From: Porticoccaceae bacterium LTM1
Lineage (GTDB): Bacteria; Pseudomonadota; Gammaproteobacteria; Pseudomonadales; Porticoccaceae
Direction: 5' to 3'
Assembly (NCBI GenBank): GCA_030252795.1
Contig: CP127080.1
Location: forward strand, 1,438,501-1,502,500
DNA length: 64,000 nucleotides
The position numbers and the translations under genes are program-made. The notes below the pieces were generated by a model, which saw only the letters and a list, made by a program, of their open reading frames with translations, had not been told where the DNA came from and made no database searches. Below are positions 25,511 through 35,943 of the stretch, piece by piece; within the stretch, counting starts at the first letter, position 1, and every line of letters begins with the position of its first letter.

Positions 25511-26863
25511 GTGGAAAACGTAACCCTGATAGACTGGATCGCTTTAGTCCTCGCTCTTGCAGTGGGTGGGCTGGCTGGCTACCTGATGGCCAGGCAGAAG
25601 CATGGTGGCAGCGAGAGTGAGGCCATTGCCAGAGCATCCACCGCCGAAGCCAACAGTACTATGCTGGGAAGCGAACTCGAGAAGCTGCGTACTGAACTGG
25701 CAACCAAACAATCCCGGCTGAGTCAGGCAGAATCCGAAATAGCCACTCTTACCGAGCGATTGAGCGCTTCCACAGAGCGTTACGAGGAACGATTGGCTGA
25801 GTTGAAAGCTGCTCGCGAATCTCTGGCCAAAGAGTTTGAAAATCTGGCTAACCGGATCTTTGACGCCAAGCAGCAGAATTTCTCGCAGCAGAGCAAGGCA
25901 GCACTGGATACCACGTTGGCACCGGTTCGTCAGGAGCTGAAGGACTTCCGCAAAAAAGTGGAAGATGTCTACGATAAGGAAAACGCCGACCGCAACAAAC
26001 TGGCCGGACAGATAGCCGAGCTACAAAAGCAGGCTATGCAGATCAGCCAGGGAGCGGAAAACCTCACCAACGCCCTGAAAGGTGACAGCAAGATGCAAGG
26101 CAACTGGGGTGAGGTGATTCTGGAGCGATTGCTGGAGGAATCTGGCCTGCACAAGGGCAGGGAGTACGAAACCCAGGCATCGTTTGTGGACAGCGATGGC
26201 AAACGCAGAATGCCGGATGTGATTATTCACCTGCCGGACAATCGGGATATTGTTGTCGACTCCAAGGTGTCGCTGACCGATTACGAACGCTATTGCAGTG
26301 CCGAAAATGACGAAGACAGGCAGCAGTACCTGAAAGCCCATGTCAATTCGGTGCGCACGCATATTACCGGCCTGTCCCGTAAAGCTTATGAGCAACTGGA
26401 CGGTATTAATACGCTCGATTTCGTGCTGATTTTTGTGCCGATTGAATCCGCCTTTATGGTGGCGCTGGAGCAGGATCAAACCCTGTTCCGCGACGCCTAT
26501 GACAAGGGGATTATTCTGGTGAGCCCAAGCACCTTGTTGGCCACCTTGCGCACCATCCACAATATCTGGCGCTACGAGGACCAGAACCGCAACGCGGAAA
26601 AAATCGCCGAGAAAGCCGGCGGGCTGTACGATCAGTTTGTGCTGCTGGTTGAAGCGTTTGACGATATTGGCAAACAGCTTGAGCGCAGTCAGGCAGCTTG
26701 GGATACAGCCAATAAGCGACTGCATAGCGGGCGTGGCAATCTGGTGAAGCGGGTTGAAGATATTAAAGTCCTGGGTGCCAAAGCCAAGAAGCAAATTGCC
26801 AAATCCAATCTGGAACAGGCGGTGGTGGATGGCGCGCCACGGCTTGAGTCAGAGGTGGAATAA
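25511..26863 (+). CDS. rmuC: DNA recombination protein RmuC
   Basis: 450 residues from the GTG at 25511, preceded by GGGAAGGAATT. One N-terminal membrane anchor (LIDWIALVLALAVGGLAGYL), a coiled coil (about residues 35-115, ELEKLRTELATKQSRLSQAE) and then the RmuC endonuclease-like domain with KMQGNWGEVILERLLEESGL, YETQASFVDSDGKRRMPDVI, DIVVDSKVSL (PD-(D/E)XK-like D...DSK) and EDQNRNAEKIAEKAGGLYDQ. RmuC limits inversions and DNA rearrangement at short inverted repeats, of which this window has several. Followed by a DUF2489 gene 29 bp downstream. Confidence 0.95.
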   Translation: MENVTLIDWIALVLALAVGGLAGYLMARQKHGGSESEAIARASTAEANSTMLGSELEKLRTELATKQSRLSQAESEIATLTERLSASTERYEERLAELKAARESLAKEFENLANRIFDAKQQNFSQQSKAALDTTLAPVRQELKDFRKKVEDVYDKENADRNKLAGQIAELQKQAMQISQGAENLTNALKGDSKMQGNWGEVILERLLEESGLHKGREYETQASFVDSDGKRRMPDVIIHLPDNRDIVVDSKVSLTDYERYCSAENDEDRQQYLKAHVNSVRTHITGLSRKAYEQLDGINTLDFVLIFVPIESAFMVALEQDQTLFRDAYDKGIILVSPSTLLATLRTIHNIWRYEDQNRNAEKIAEKAGGLYDQFVLLVEAFDDIGKQLERSQAAWDTANKRLHSGRGNLVKRVEDIKVLGAKAKKQIAKSNLEQAVVDGAPRLESEVE

Positions 26864-26892
26864 CTTTTTAATATTTGGATAGAAGAATATTT

Positions 26893-27393
26893 ATGTTGAT
26901 CTGGATTTCTCTCGCTGTTTTGATTATCACCGGTTTGGGTTTTTACGCTTGGCATTTACACCAAAAGGTAAAAACCCGTATTGCTGAACAGGAAGCTTCC
27001 CGCAAAGAGGTTGAAGCTTTTGTGAAGGAGCGCAGTGACAACATTACCAACAGCATTGTGGTTATTGCCGGTGCTATGCTGGAAGAACAAATGTCGCTTA
27101 GCGAGTGCTGCATTCGTTTGAGTTCATTGCTAAATCAGTTGGGGCCGGTAGGGCAGCAGGATCGCTTTTTGTCACTACACAAAGCGGCGGAAGAGTTGGG
27201 GCATATTCCCATTCTGGATGAGTGGAAGCAGCTGAAATTCAAGCAGCAAATGACCTACCTGAAAGAGATGGAAATCATCGAAGATAAATACGGTGATTTT
27301 ATTCTTGAAACCTGCAGAACAATTCACCTGAATGGTTTGAACTTGCCAAAGCAGGAAGAAAAAGATGGCGGCGTCGGCTTCTATCAACCATAA
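26893..27393 (+). CDS. DUF2489 family protein, membrane-anchored
   Basis: 166 residues from the ATG at 26893, preceded by AGAAGAATATTT. An in-frame TTG at 26875 is less likely. One N-terminal membrane segment (MLIWISLAVLIITGLGFYAW) is followed by a soluble helical domain with LEEQMSLSECCIRLSSLLNQ and HIPILDEWKQLKFKQQMTYL, the pattern of the uncharacterised DUF2489 family. It sits between rmuC and yafJ on the same strand with short gaps, so the three may be one transcript ending at 28226. No biochemical role is known to me. Confidence 0.8.
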   Translation: MLIWISLAVLIITGLGFYAWHLHQKVKTRIAEQEASRKEVEAFVKERSDNITNSIVVIAGAMLEEQMSLSECCIRLSSLLNQLGPVGQQDRFLSLHKAAEELGHIPILDEWKQLKFKQQMTYLKEMEIIEDKYGDFILETCRTIHLNGLNLPKQEEKDGGVGFYQP

Positions 27394-27419
27394 ATTAAAG
27401 TATTAATCAGGTATCCAGT

Positions 27420-28196
27420 ATGTGTGAGCTTCTCGGTATGTCCACGGATGCACCAACAGATATCTGTTTCAGTTTTACCGAATTAATGAAGCGTGGCGGT
27501 GAATCTGGTCCCCACGCCGATGGGTGGGGAATCGCTTTTTACGAAGACAAGGGCGTTCGCACTTTCCTCGATCCGTCCCCTAGCCACTGTTCACGTATTG
27601 CAGACCTGGTACGTGATTACCCGATTCGAAGTTGCAATGTGATCGGTCATATTCGTCAGGCAAATGCCGGAATGGTGGCTCTGCAGAATACACATCCATT
27701 TGTTCGAGAATTGTGGGGCCGATACTGGGTGTTTGCCCATAACGGCCAGTTTAAGTCGGTAAAAAAATGGCCGTTGGGGCGTTTTAATCCGGTAGGAACC
27801 ACCGATTCAGAACATGCATTTTGTTGGCTGATGAGTCAGATAGACAATACGTTTCAGGGGCCACCAAGTTCTGTGGTCGCATTTCACAAACAACTTAAAG
27901 AGTGGTGTGATCAGCTCAGGGAGCAGGGAGTCTGTAACCTGATTTTCAGTGACTCTCGCTATACCTACGCTTACTGCACAACCAAGTTAACCTGGTTTAC
28001 CCGTCGGCCACCATTCAGTGTTGCCAAGTTGAAAGATGCCGATGTGACTGTAGACTTTAAATTGAAAGATACTCAGGTTACTGCCGGAACAATAATTGCT
28101 ACTGCTCCGCTGACTGATAATGAAGATTGGCAGGTAATGCAGCCAGGAGAGTTTCTGGTTTTCAGGAAAGGCGAGATTGTTCGACGGCTATTGTAG
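27420..28196 (+). CDS. yafJ: class II glutamine amidotransferase YafJ-type
   Basis: 258 residues. MCELLGMSTDAPTDICFSFT places the Ntn nucleophile Cys directly after the initiator Met. Further family motifs are HADGWGIAFYED, VIGHIRQANAGMVALQNTHP and YWVFAHNGQF, giving the Arg, Asn and Gly residues that bind glutamine in GATase II enzymes. YafJ proteins consist only of this glutaminase-type domain, without a synthase domain, and their substrate is unsettled. The ATG overlaps no other start, and GTATCCAGT upstream is a poor ribosome site. A strong terminator follows 2 nt after the stop. Confidence 0.92.
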   Translation: MCELLGMSTDAPTDICFSFTELMKRGGESGPHADGWGIAFYEDKGVRTFLDPSPSHCSRIADLVRDYPIRSCNVIGHIRQANAGMVALQNTHPFVRELWGRYWVFAHNGQFKSVKKWPLGRFNPVGTTDSEHAFCWLMSQIDNTFQGPPSSVVAFHKQLKEWCDQLREQGVCNLIFSDSRYTYAYCTTKLTWFTRRPPFSVAKLKDADVTVDFKLKDTQVTAGTIIATAPLTDNEDWQVMQPGEFLVFRKGEIVRRLL

Positions 28197-28197
28197 C

Positions 28198-28226
28198 CGC
28201 CACCTTCAAAATGAAGGTGGCGTTTT
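28198..28226 (+). terminator. Rho-independent terminator after yafJ
   Basis: CGCCACCTTC (28198-28207) pairs with GAAGGTGGCG (28213-28222) around AAAAT, followed by TTTTG. It lies between convergent yafJ and fhs; only the plus strand has the T tail. Confidence 0.9.
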
Positions 28227-28236
28227 GATTTAAGGA

Positions 28237-29910
28237 TTAGAACAGCCCTTCAATCTGCCCGTTATCGTTAACATAAATATTGTTTGCAGCAGGAACTCGC
28301 GGTAATCCCGGCATCCGCATGATATCGCCACAGATAGCCACCAAAAACTCCGCGCCGGCTGACAGTGACAACTCACGAATAGGCACTACGTGGTTGCTTG
28401 GCGCACCCAACAGATTCGGGTCAGTCGAGAAACTGTACTGGGTTTTCGCCATGCAGATCGGGAAGTGGCCATAGCCCGCCTCCTGGAACTGTGCAAACTG
28501 ATCGCGAATCTTTTTGTCGGCGATAATGTCATCCGCGCCGTAAATGGAACGGGCGATATGGCGGGTCTTTTCCCAGAGCGTCATGTTGTCATCGTAGAGG
28601 GTGCGGAACTGTGAATTCTCGTGCTCGGCAAGCTCTACCACCGCTTTCGCAAGTTCTTCAGCCCCGGCACTGCCATTGGCCCAATGAGTGCAGACATAAG
28701 CCTTGGCACCATGGGATTGCACATACTGCTCAATGGCCTCGATTTCGGCCTTGGTGTCACCGGTAAAGTGGTTGATGCAAACCGCAACCGGAACTCCAAA
28801 CTGGCCTACGTTGCGAATGTGGCGGCCGAGGTTTTCCAGGCCCTTTTTAACAGCGTCAACGTTTTCACCACCGAGGTTGTTCTTGGCGACACCGCCGTGC
28901 ATTTTCAGGGCGCGAACAGTGGCGACAACTACTGCAGCATCAGGCTTCAGGCCAGCCTTGCGGCATTTGATATCGAAGAATTTTTCGGCCCCCAGATCGG
29001 CACCAAAACCGGCTTCAGTCACGACATAGTCAGAGAGTTTCAATGCAGTTTTGGTGGCAATCACACTGTTACAGCCGTGGGCTATGTTGGCGAACGGACC
29101 GCCGTGGATAAATGCCGGGTTGTTTTCCAGTGTCTGGACCAGGTTGGGTTGCAGGGCGTCCTTAAGCAGGGCAGTCATGGCACCCGGCGCATCCATTTGA
29201 GCAGCAGTTACAGGCTGCTTATCTCGGGTGTAGCCGATCACGATTTTCCCAAGGCGCTCCTGGAGGTCTTTCAGGTCGTTGGCGAGACAGAAAATCGCCA
29301 TTACTTCTGAGGCCACGGTAATGTCAAATCCACCTTCCATCGGGTAACCATTACCGGGGCCGCCAACACCAGTCACGACCTGACGCAACTGGCGATCATT
29401 CATGTCCACAACACGCTTCCAGGTAATGCGACGCAGGTCGAGGCGGACTTCGTTGTGCCAATGCACATAGTTGTCGATCATGGCTGACAGCAGGTTGTGT
29501 GCCGCGCCAATGGCGTGCATATCGCCGGTAAAGTGCAGGTTGATGTCTTCCATTGGCACTACCTGGGAGTAACCGCCCCCGGCGGCGCCACCCTTCATGC
29601 CGAAGCAGGGACCAAGGCTGGGCTCGCGAATACAGACTGAGGCTTTTTTGCCAATGCGGTTGAGGGCATCGCCTAGGCCAATAGTTGTGGTGGTTTTACC
29701 TTCCCCGGCAGCTGTAGGGCTGATAGCAGTTACCAGTATCAGCTTACCGTTGGAATTTCCGTTCAACCCTTTGATGAAATCCTGATGAACTTTGGCCTTT
29801 GTGTGGCCGTAGGGAATCAGCATGTCTGACGGAATACCCAGCTTTTCACCAATTTCATTGATATGTTGCATTGATGCTTCGCGGGCGATTTCTATATCGG
29901 ATCTCACCAT
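28237..29910 (-). CDS. fhs: formate--tetrahydrofolate ligase
   Basis: 557 residues from the ATG at 29910 ([20 protein letters not shown]), with GGGGA upstream; a TTG four codons earlier is less likely. ATP-dependent activation of formate to 10-formyl-THF in one-carbon metabolism. The P-loop [60 protein letters not shown] and [13 protein letters not shown] are all standard. Length is normal. It is divergent from fadD across 140 bp. Its presence suggests formate salvage in addition to the FolD route. Confidence 0.97.
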   Translation of the reverse strand: MVRSDIEIAREASMQHINEIGEKLGIPSDMLIPYGHTKAKVHQDFIKGLNGNSNGKLILVTAISPTAAGEGKTTTTIGLGDALNRIGKKASVCIREPSLGPCFGMKGGAAGGGYSQVVPMEDINLHFTGDMHAIGAAHNLLSAMIDNYVHWHNEVRLDLRRITWKRVVDMNDRQLRQVVTGVGGPGNGYPMEGGFDITVASEVMAIFCLANDLKDLQERLGKIVIGYTRDKQPVTAAQMDAPGAMTALLKDALQPNLVQTLENNPAFIHGGPFANIAHGCNSVIATKTALKLSDYVVTEAGFGADLGAEKFFDIKCRKAGLKPDAAVVVATVRALKMHGGVAKNNLGGENVDAVKKGLENLGRHIRNVGQFGVPVAVCINHFTGDTKAEIEAIEQYVQSHGAKAYVCTHWANGSAGAEELAKAVVELAEHENSQFRTLYDDNMTLWEKTRHIARSIYGADDIIADKKIRDQFAQFQEAGYGHFPICMAKTQYSFSTDPNLLGAPSNHVVPIRELSLSAGAEFLVAICGDIMRMPGLPRVPAANNIYVNDNGQIEGLF

Positions 29911-30050
29911 GGTTATCCCCAAAAAATATTTGTTGTGTTGTTGTAAGGATCGGTCGACAGACCCTATTAAGTCGAGCTATGGTAACAAAAAACGATCTAA
30001 GTAATAGGGCGGTAGGCCCAAGCTTTCTTTCAATGACTTTGAGGGATGAC

Positions 30051-31727
30051 ATGACCACCTTGCAACAAGCCGTTAACGACGCACGTCGACGTTTTGGTAT
30101 CAGCGAGCATCTTCCGGAAAACCTGCCGGAAACCATTGTGGAACTGTTAACTTCTGCAGTGGCCAAGAGTCCGAACAGCCCAGCGTTTTCGGCACTGGGA
30201 GGGACTCTCAGTTACCGTCAGATTGATGAGTTATCGAATAACTTTGCTGCATACCTGCAGCGGCACACCGGTCTCGAGCCCGGTGACCGTATTGCAATTC
30301 AGTTGCCTAACCTGCTGCAGTATCCCGTAGTGGCATTTGGTGCCATCAAGGCCGGGTTAATTGTGGTGAACACCAATCCGCTCTATACACCGAGAGAGCT
30401 GGTCAACCAGCTGGGTAACTCCGATGCAAAGGCTGTGGTGGTTCTGGACAGCCTGATTCACAACCTCAAAGAGGCTCTTCCGCAGACTGACATTACTACT
30501 GTAATCAGTACGGGCGCGGCAGATTTGCTGGGTGATGGCAGGCGCCTGATGTTAAGCGCATTGATCAAAGTCACCGGCAAAGGTCGCAAAGTCAGTGCCC
30601 TGGCCGAAGAGGTTTCATTTAAAAAAGCGCTTCAGCTGGGTAGAAAGAGTCATTATTCCCCGGTTGAACTTAAGCAATCGGACATCGCATTGCTACAGTA
30701 CACTGGAGGCACTACAGGTGTCGCTAAGGGCGCTGAACTGACACATCACAACCTGATCTGTAACACTTTTCAGGTGATGGAGATTTTGAAAAACTGTGGA
30801 CTCAAGGCAAATGAAGAGCAAATTATTGCTCCTTTACCGCTTTACCACGTCTTCTCTTTTGTGGTCAGTATGGTGATGATGGTGCACATTCGCGGCCATA
30901 TTCATTTGATCCCCGATCCGCGCAACATACCGTCTCTGATTAAAGTCCTGAAAAACACCAAGGCAACGATTTTCTTTGGGCTAAATACGCTCTTTACCGC
31001 ACTGATGCGCCATAAAAGCTTCAGGGAAGTGGACTTTTCCGGACTCAAGCTGACTGCCTCTGGCGGTATGGCGCTCAGTGAGTCGGTGGCTCTGGAATGG
31101 CAGGGGATTACCGGTTGCCCGATCACTGAGGGTTATGGACTTACCGAAACATCACCAGTAATTGCGGTTAATGTCCCGGGGCATGAAAAGCTGGGAACCA
31201 TAGGTGTTACGGTTCCGGATACCGAAATCAGGATCGTTGACGATTCGGGTGTTGACCAGGGAATAGACGGGTCGGGTGAGCTTTGGGTGCGTGGTCCGCA
31301 GGTAATGCGTGGCTACTGGAGCGAAGGGGTAGAGCTTGCAGGCAGCCCCGACAATGAAGGCTGGTTTCATACCGGCGATGTTGCCTGTGTAGGGGAGGAT
31401 GGTCGCTTGCGGATTATGGACCGCAAGAAAGATATGATTATCGTCTCCGGCTTTAATGTCTATCCAAACGAAATTGAGAATGTCTTTAATGGCCACCCGG
31501 ATATTAAGGAGTGTGCCGCTATCGGTGTGCCAGATCAGTTAACCGGGGAAGCGATTAAGTTATACGTGGTATTAAATGGTAAAAGCCTGGATGCTACAGA
31601 GCTTAAGAAGTGGTCACGAAGCTATTTGACTGCATACAAGGTTCCTCGCCACTTCGAGTTTTGTGAAGATTTGCCTAAATCTAACGTAGGTAAAGTACTT
31701 CGCGCCAGACTCCGTGAGGCGTCCTAG
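30051..31727 (+). CDS. fadD: long-chain fatty-acid--CoA ligase
   Basis: 558 residues from the ATG at 30051 (MTTLQQAVNDARRRFGISEH), preceded by GAGGG; other in-frame starts upstream cross the fhs promoter area. It belongs to the ANL superfamily: the AMP-binding P-loop YTGGTTGVAKGAELTHHNL, GYGLTETSPVIAVN, the adenylate Asp in GWFHTGDVACVGEDG, and the hinge DRKKDMIIVSGFNVYPNEIE, which is typical of FadD-type acyl-CoA synthetases. The final catalytic Lys lies in LPKSNVGKVLRARL. Substrate length is inferred from similarity to FadD. The short spacer to hrpA (105 bp) allows co-transcription. Confidence 0.92.
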   Translation: MTTLQQAVNDARRRFGISEHLPENLPETIVELLTSAVAKSPNSPAFSALGGTLSYRQIDELSNNFAAYLQRHTGLEPGDRIAIQLPNLLQYPVVAFGAIKAGLIVVNTNPLYTPRELVNQLGNSDAKAVVVLDSLIHNLKEALPQTDITTVISTGAADLLGDGRRLMLSALIKVTGKGRKVSALAEEVSFKKALQLGRKSHYSPVELKQSDIALLQYTGGTTGVAKGAELTHHNLICNTFQVMEILKNCGLKANEEQIIAPLPLYHVFSFVVSMVMMVHIRGHIHLIPDPRNIPSLIKVLKNTKATIFFGLNTLFTALMRHKSFREVDFSGLKLTASGGMALSESVALEWQGITGCPITEGYGLTETSPVIAVNVPGHEKLGTIGVTVPDTEIRIVDDSGVDQGIDGSGELWVRGPQVMRGYWSEGVELAGSPDNEGWFHTGDVACVGEDGRLRIMDRKKDMIIVSGFNVYPNEIENVFNGHPDIKECAAIGVPDQLTGEAIKLYVVLNGKSLDATELKKWSRSYLTAYKVPRHFEFCEDLPKSNVGKVLRARLREAS

Positions 31728-31832
31728 ATCCTTGGCTATCAATAGACGGGTCAACCCGATAAAATCCTGAATCGCCTCGTATCCGGCAGTAACGAGGCGC
31801 AAACCTGTGCCGTGCTGCCTTATCGTGGAAGA

Positions 31833-34800
31833 ATGTCTGAAAGTCCAACCCAAATCGCCAAACAAATCTCCCAACAGCTTGATGTTTGCCTGAGCGCTGA
31901 TCGAGGTCGGCTGATTGCCGGTCTGAAAAAAGTTCGGGAGCGAATTGCGAACAAGCAGCCGTTCGACAAAGACCTTGAAAGATTAGCAAAACTGGTTGAG
32001 TCATCCAGCCAACAGGTCGCATTGCGTCGCGAAGGAATTCCCCAAATAGATTACCCGGACCTGCCTGTTAGTGGTCGTCGCGATGATATTGCCAAAGCGA
32101 TTCTCGAAAACCAGGTTGTGGTGATAGCCGGTGAAACCGGTTCCGGTAAAACTACGCAGCTGCCAAAAATCTGTCTGGAGCTTGGGCGTGGCAGTCATGG
32201 TTTGATTGGCCATACCCAGCCGCGCCGAATTGCAGCTCGCACAGTGGCCAGTCGAATCGCTGAAGAATTGCATACTTCTCTGGGCGATAAAGTGGGTTAT
32301 CAAGTCCGGTTTAACGACCAGTGTTCCGAAAATACCTATATCAAGTTGATGACGGACGGTATTTTGCTGGCGGAAATTCAAAATGACCGACTGCTTAATC
32401 GTTATGACACCATCATTATCGATGAGGCCCACGAGCGAAGCCTTAATATTGATTTTCTGTTGGGATATTTAAAACAGATTCTCCCCAAACGCCCGGACTT
32501 GAAGGTTATTATCACCTCTGCCACGATCGACGTAGAGCGCTTTTCCCGACACTTTGATAATGCGCCTGTTATAGAAGTGTCCGGGAGAACCTACCCGGTT
32601 GAGCTTCGTTATTGCCCGCCGTCGGAAGATGAAGAGTTAAGCCAGTCGGTGCTCAATGCATTGGATGAAATTCAATCACTGCCGCAGCGCGGTGATGTGC
32701 TGGTGTTTTTGAGCGGTGAGCGGGATATCCGTGAAGTTGCCCTTGCACTTCGCAAAGCTCAGCTTCCTCATATCGAAGTGCTGCCGTTGTATGCACGCCT
32801 CAGTCTCGCCGAGCAGAATAAGGTTTTTGAAAGTCGCGGTCGTCGTGGCACAAGGGTTGTATTGGCGACCAACGTCGCGGAAACCTCAATCACTGTTCCC
32901 GGAATTCGCTATGTGATTGACCCTGGTACGGCACGTGTCAGTCGATACAGTTATCGCACCAAGGTTCAGCGTTTGCCCATTGAGGCAATTTCACAGGCAA
33001 GTGCCAACCAGCGCAAGGGACGCTGTGGCCGCTTGAGTGACGGGGTCTGTTATCGACTCTATTCGGAAGAGGATTTTATCAATCGTGCCGAATTTACTGA
33101 CCCGGAAATTGTTCGCACCAATCTTGCGGCGGTTATTCTGCAGATGATGCATTTGCGAATTGGTGATATTCGCAATTTTGATTTTGTTGATGCGCCGGAT
33201 CAGCGCTTGATCAGCGATGGCTTTCAATTACTCAAGGAGCTTGGCGCTATTGATGCCAAAGATCGTCTCACTGCCGTTGGTCGTCAGCTCTGCCGTTTAC
33301 CCCTGGATCCGAAAATGGGTCGAATGCTGTTGTCAGCAGCCGATGAAGGAAGCCTGCGCGAAGTACTAATTATTGTTTCGGCCCTCAGTATCCAGGATCC
33401 AAGGGAGCGACCTGCAGAGAAACAGCAACAGGCCGATCAGGCACATGCCCAGTGGCGTGATAAAACTTCGGACTTTATATCGCTGTTAAATCTATGGGAC
33501 CACATGGAAGAACAGCGCCAGCTATTATCCGGCAACCAATTCAGTAAATACTGTAAGCGCAATTTTATTTCCTATCTGCGAATGCGGGAGTGGCGTGATC
33601 TGCACCATCAGCTTCACCATTCAGTTCGGGAGCTGCAGATAAAAAACAGCTCAGCACGTATTAAAAGCGAATCCGATGAAGGCTTTACATACAACGATGC
33701 AGCAATTCATCGTGCATTGCTTACCGGTCTGCTTGGACAGGTAGCGACCCTGCACGAGGGCAAAGAGTATCTCGGAACCAGGAATCGCAAATTTATGATT
33801 TTTCCCGGCTCTGGTGTCTATAAAAAAACGCCTAAATGGTTGATGTGTGCCGAGCTGATTGAAACCAGTAAATTATTTGCCCACACCGTCGCACAGATAG
33901 ATGTCGGTTGGCTGCCCAAGTTGGCGGCTCACCTGGTAAAGAAAAATTATTCCGAGCCGCATTACGATGCGAAGCGCGGTGAGGTGATGGCTTTTGAGCG
34001 GCAGACTCTCTACGGTCTGACAATCGTCGAGCGTAAGCGCTGTTCATACTCACACATCAACCCGAAAGAATGCCGAGAGGTGTTTATTCAATCGGCATTG
34101 GTAGAAGGGAGATACGGTGAGCACAAGCGAGCAAAAGGGAAATTTTTCAGCCATAACCAACAATTGCTGGATGAGCTGGAAGATATTGAAGCGCGGGTGA
34201 GGCGGCGGGATATTGTTGCCGAAGAGATAGCCATCTATCAGTTCTTTGATGAACGGGTGCCGGCAGATATTGCCAACTTAACCAGCTTTGAAACCTGGCG
34301 CAAACAAGTGGAACAAGAAAATCCCGAACTGTTGTTTATGGATCGCGAGCTGCTGATGCAGCGCTCTGTAAGCAATGCAACAGAGGCCCAATTCCCCGAT
34401 AGCATTCAATGGCAGGGGATCTCTTATCCTCTCAGTTATCGATTTGAGCCGGGTCATCCGCAGGATGGCGTTACCGCAACTATTCCTTTAGCAGCGCTCC
34501 ATCAGGCACCGCGGTTTCGCTTTGAGTGGTTGGTGCCAGGGTTGTTGCGGGACAAGTGCATCAGTTTGGTAAAGGCCTTGCCCAAGCCATTGCGCCGCAA
34601 CTTTGTGCCAGTACCGAGTTTTGTGGATAAGGCACTACCAGGTATGCAACCTGACAATAAGCCGTTGGGCGAGGCTCTTGGATTTCAATTACAGCGTCAA
34701 ACCAGTGTTGATTTGACCAAGGCAGAATGGCGAGTAGATCAACTGGATCCATACTATTTAATGAATTTCAGGTTGATTGACGAGGATGGAGCCGAACTGG

Positions 34801-35765
34801 CGGTGGCGCGAGATTTGGAAGAGCTGCAAATTCGCTATCGTGATCGAGTACAAAAAACTATCCAGCGTGCTGCAGATCCCGGTATCGAAAAATCCAATTT
34901 GACCAGCTGGAATTTCGGTGACTTGCCGGAAATCTACCAAAACGATCAAAACGGTTTGAATGTCCGCGCCTGGCCGGCATTAATTGATGAAGGTGAAAGC
35001 GTCTCGCTGAAATTGCTCGATCATCCAGATGCAGCACGTAACTTGAGTTGGACAGGTGTACTTAAGCTTGCTCTCATACAGCATTCGCAGCCAGCCAAAT
35101 ACCTGAAAAAGCAGCTGTTAAAGTCTGTAGACCTGAAATTAATGGCCGCGGGGTTGGGCAAACGCGAGCAATTGATCGAGCCGTTAGTTACAAATGCCTA
35201 CCGGCAGGCGCTGTTTGCTGATCGCGATCAAATTCCGCGGGATCAGCAGACATTTGAGGCGCTGATTGAGCAGGGCAGTGGCGCTATTGTTGGATTTGCT
35301 AATGAACTGGAGTCAATAGTTGAATCAATTTTGGAACCATTGGCCCAGATTCGTAAAGCACTCAAGAAGTTGGGATTGGCTGCTATTCATGCCGCCAATG
35401 ATATTAATCAGCAACTGGATGAGTTGTTAAGTCACGAAAGTTGGGCTGATCAGTCTTTTGATGTGCTCAGGCAATATCCTCGATATATCAAGGCAATTCA
35501 ACTGCGCCTGGAAAAAGCTCCGCTCAACGTACTTAAAGACCGGCAATTTACCCTTGAGCTTGAAAAGCTTCAGTCGAAGCCAGGCTCTTTGCCTGTAGAA
35601 CAGTCCGAATGGTCTCAAACACAGCTGCAAAGAGTGGCACATTATCGCTTTTTACTACAGGAATATCGGGTTTCCCTGTTTGCTCAGCAGCTCAAAACGG
35701 CAATGCCAGTATCTCTCAAACGTATTGAGGATTACTGGAAGGAGGTAAATGAGGCCTTTAGTTGA
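31833..35765 (+). CDS. hrpA: ATP-dependent RNA helicase HrpA
   Basis: 1310 residues from the ATG at 31833 (MSESPTQIAKQISQQLDVCL), with GGAAGA directly before it; an in-frame GTG at 31812 is weaker. DEAH-box RNA helicase: Walker A IAGETGSGKTTQLPKICLEL, IGHTQPRRIAARTVASRIAE, IIIDEAHERSLNIDFLLGYL, VIITSATIDVERFSRHFD, TNVAETSITVPGIRYVIDPG and QRKGRCGRLSDGVCYRLYSE. The helicase-associated domain and the long HrpA-specific C-terminal region (DUF3418, about residues 700-1300) are complete. HrpA helps rescue stalled or collided ribosomes in E. coli. Full length with no lesions. Confidence 0.96.
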   Translation: MSESPTQIAKQISQQLDVCLSADRGRLIAGLKKVRERIANKQPFDKDLERLAKLVESSSQQVALRREGIPQIDYPDLPVSGRRDDIAKAILENQVVVIAGETGSGKTTQLPKICLELGRGSHGLIGHTQPRRIAARTVASRIAEELHTSLGDKVGYQVRFNDQCSENTYIKLMTDGILLAEIQNDRLLNRYDTIIIDEAHERSLNIDFLLGYLKQILPKRPDLKVIITSATIDVERFSRHFDNAPVIEVSGRTYPVELRYCPPSEDEELSQSVLNALDEIQSLPQRGDVLVFLSGERDIREVALALRKAQLPHIEVLPLYARLSLAEQNKVFESRGRRGTRVVLATNVAETSITVPGIRYVIDPGTARVSRYSYRTKVQRLPIEAISQASANQRKGRCGRLSDGVCYRLYSEEDFINRAEFTDPEIVRTNLAAVILQMMHLRIGDIRNFDFVDAPDQRLISDGFQLLKELGAIDAKDRLTAVGRQLCRLPLDPKMGRMLLSAADEGSLREVLIIVSALSIQDPRERPAEKQQQADQAHAQWRDKTSDFISLLNLWDHMEEQRQLLSGNQFSKYCKRNFISYLRMREWRDLHHQLHHSVRELQIKNSSARIKSESDEGFTYNDAAIHRALLTGLLGQVATLHEGKEYLGTRNRKFMIFPGSGVYKKTPKWLMCAELIETSKLFAHTVAQIDVGWLPKLAAHLVKKNYSEPHYDAKRGEVMAFERQTLYGLTIVERKRCSYSHINPKECREVFIQSALVEGRYGEHKRAKGKFFSHNQQLLDELEDIEARVRRRDIVAEEIAIYQFFDERVPADIANLTSFETWRKQVEQENPELLFMDRELLMQRSVSNATEAQFPDSIQWQGISYPLSYRFEPGHPQDGVTATIPLAALHQAPRFRFEWLVPGLLRDKCISLVKALPKPLRRNFVPVPSFVDKALPGMQPDNKPLGEALGFQLQRQTSVDLTKAEWRVDQLDPYYLMNFRLIDEDGAELAVARDLEELQIRYRDRVQKTIQRAADPGIEKSNLTSWNFGDLPEIYQNDQNGLNVRAWPALIDEGESVSLKLLDHPDAARNLSWTGVLKLALIQHSQPAKYLKKQLLKSVDLKLMAAGLGKREQLIEPLVTNAYRQALFADRDQIPRDQQTFEALIEQGSGAIVGFANELESIVESILEPLAQIRKALKKLGLAAIHAANDINQQLDELLSHESWADQSFDVLRQYPRYIKAIQLRLEKAPLNVLKDRQFTLELEKLQSKPGSLPVEQSEWSQTQLQRVAHYRFLLQEYRVSLFAQQLKTAMPVSLKRIEDYWKEVNEAFS

Positions 35766-35820
35766 ATTACTGTGAGCAAGCTCTCATCAACAGGGTCGGT
35801 CATTCCCCAGATTGCAAATC

Positions 35821-35943
35821 TGAAGATTTAAAGCTAAAAAAATGAAGATAGTATGGAAACCAACCGGCGTTAGACCGGTCATAAGACCAGCAATCTGATC
35901 TAGGACAGGTTGCTTTCATAACCAAGATTAGGAGAGTTCCCTC
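35821..35943 (+). promoter_or_regulatory. leader region of the RiPP operon
   Basis: The 178-bp gap after hrpA must hold the operon promoter. GGAAAC (35855-35860) is followed after 16 nt by GGTC (35877-35880), which resembles an ECF sigma-factor promoter. ACCGG...CCGGT also forms a small hairpin here. AGGAGAG lies before the start codon of the precursor gene. ECF control is inference only. Confidence 0.3.
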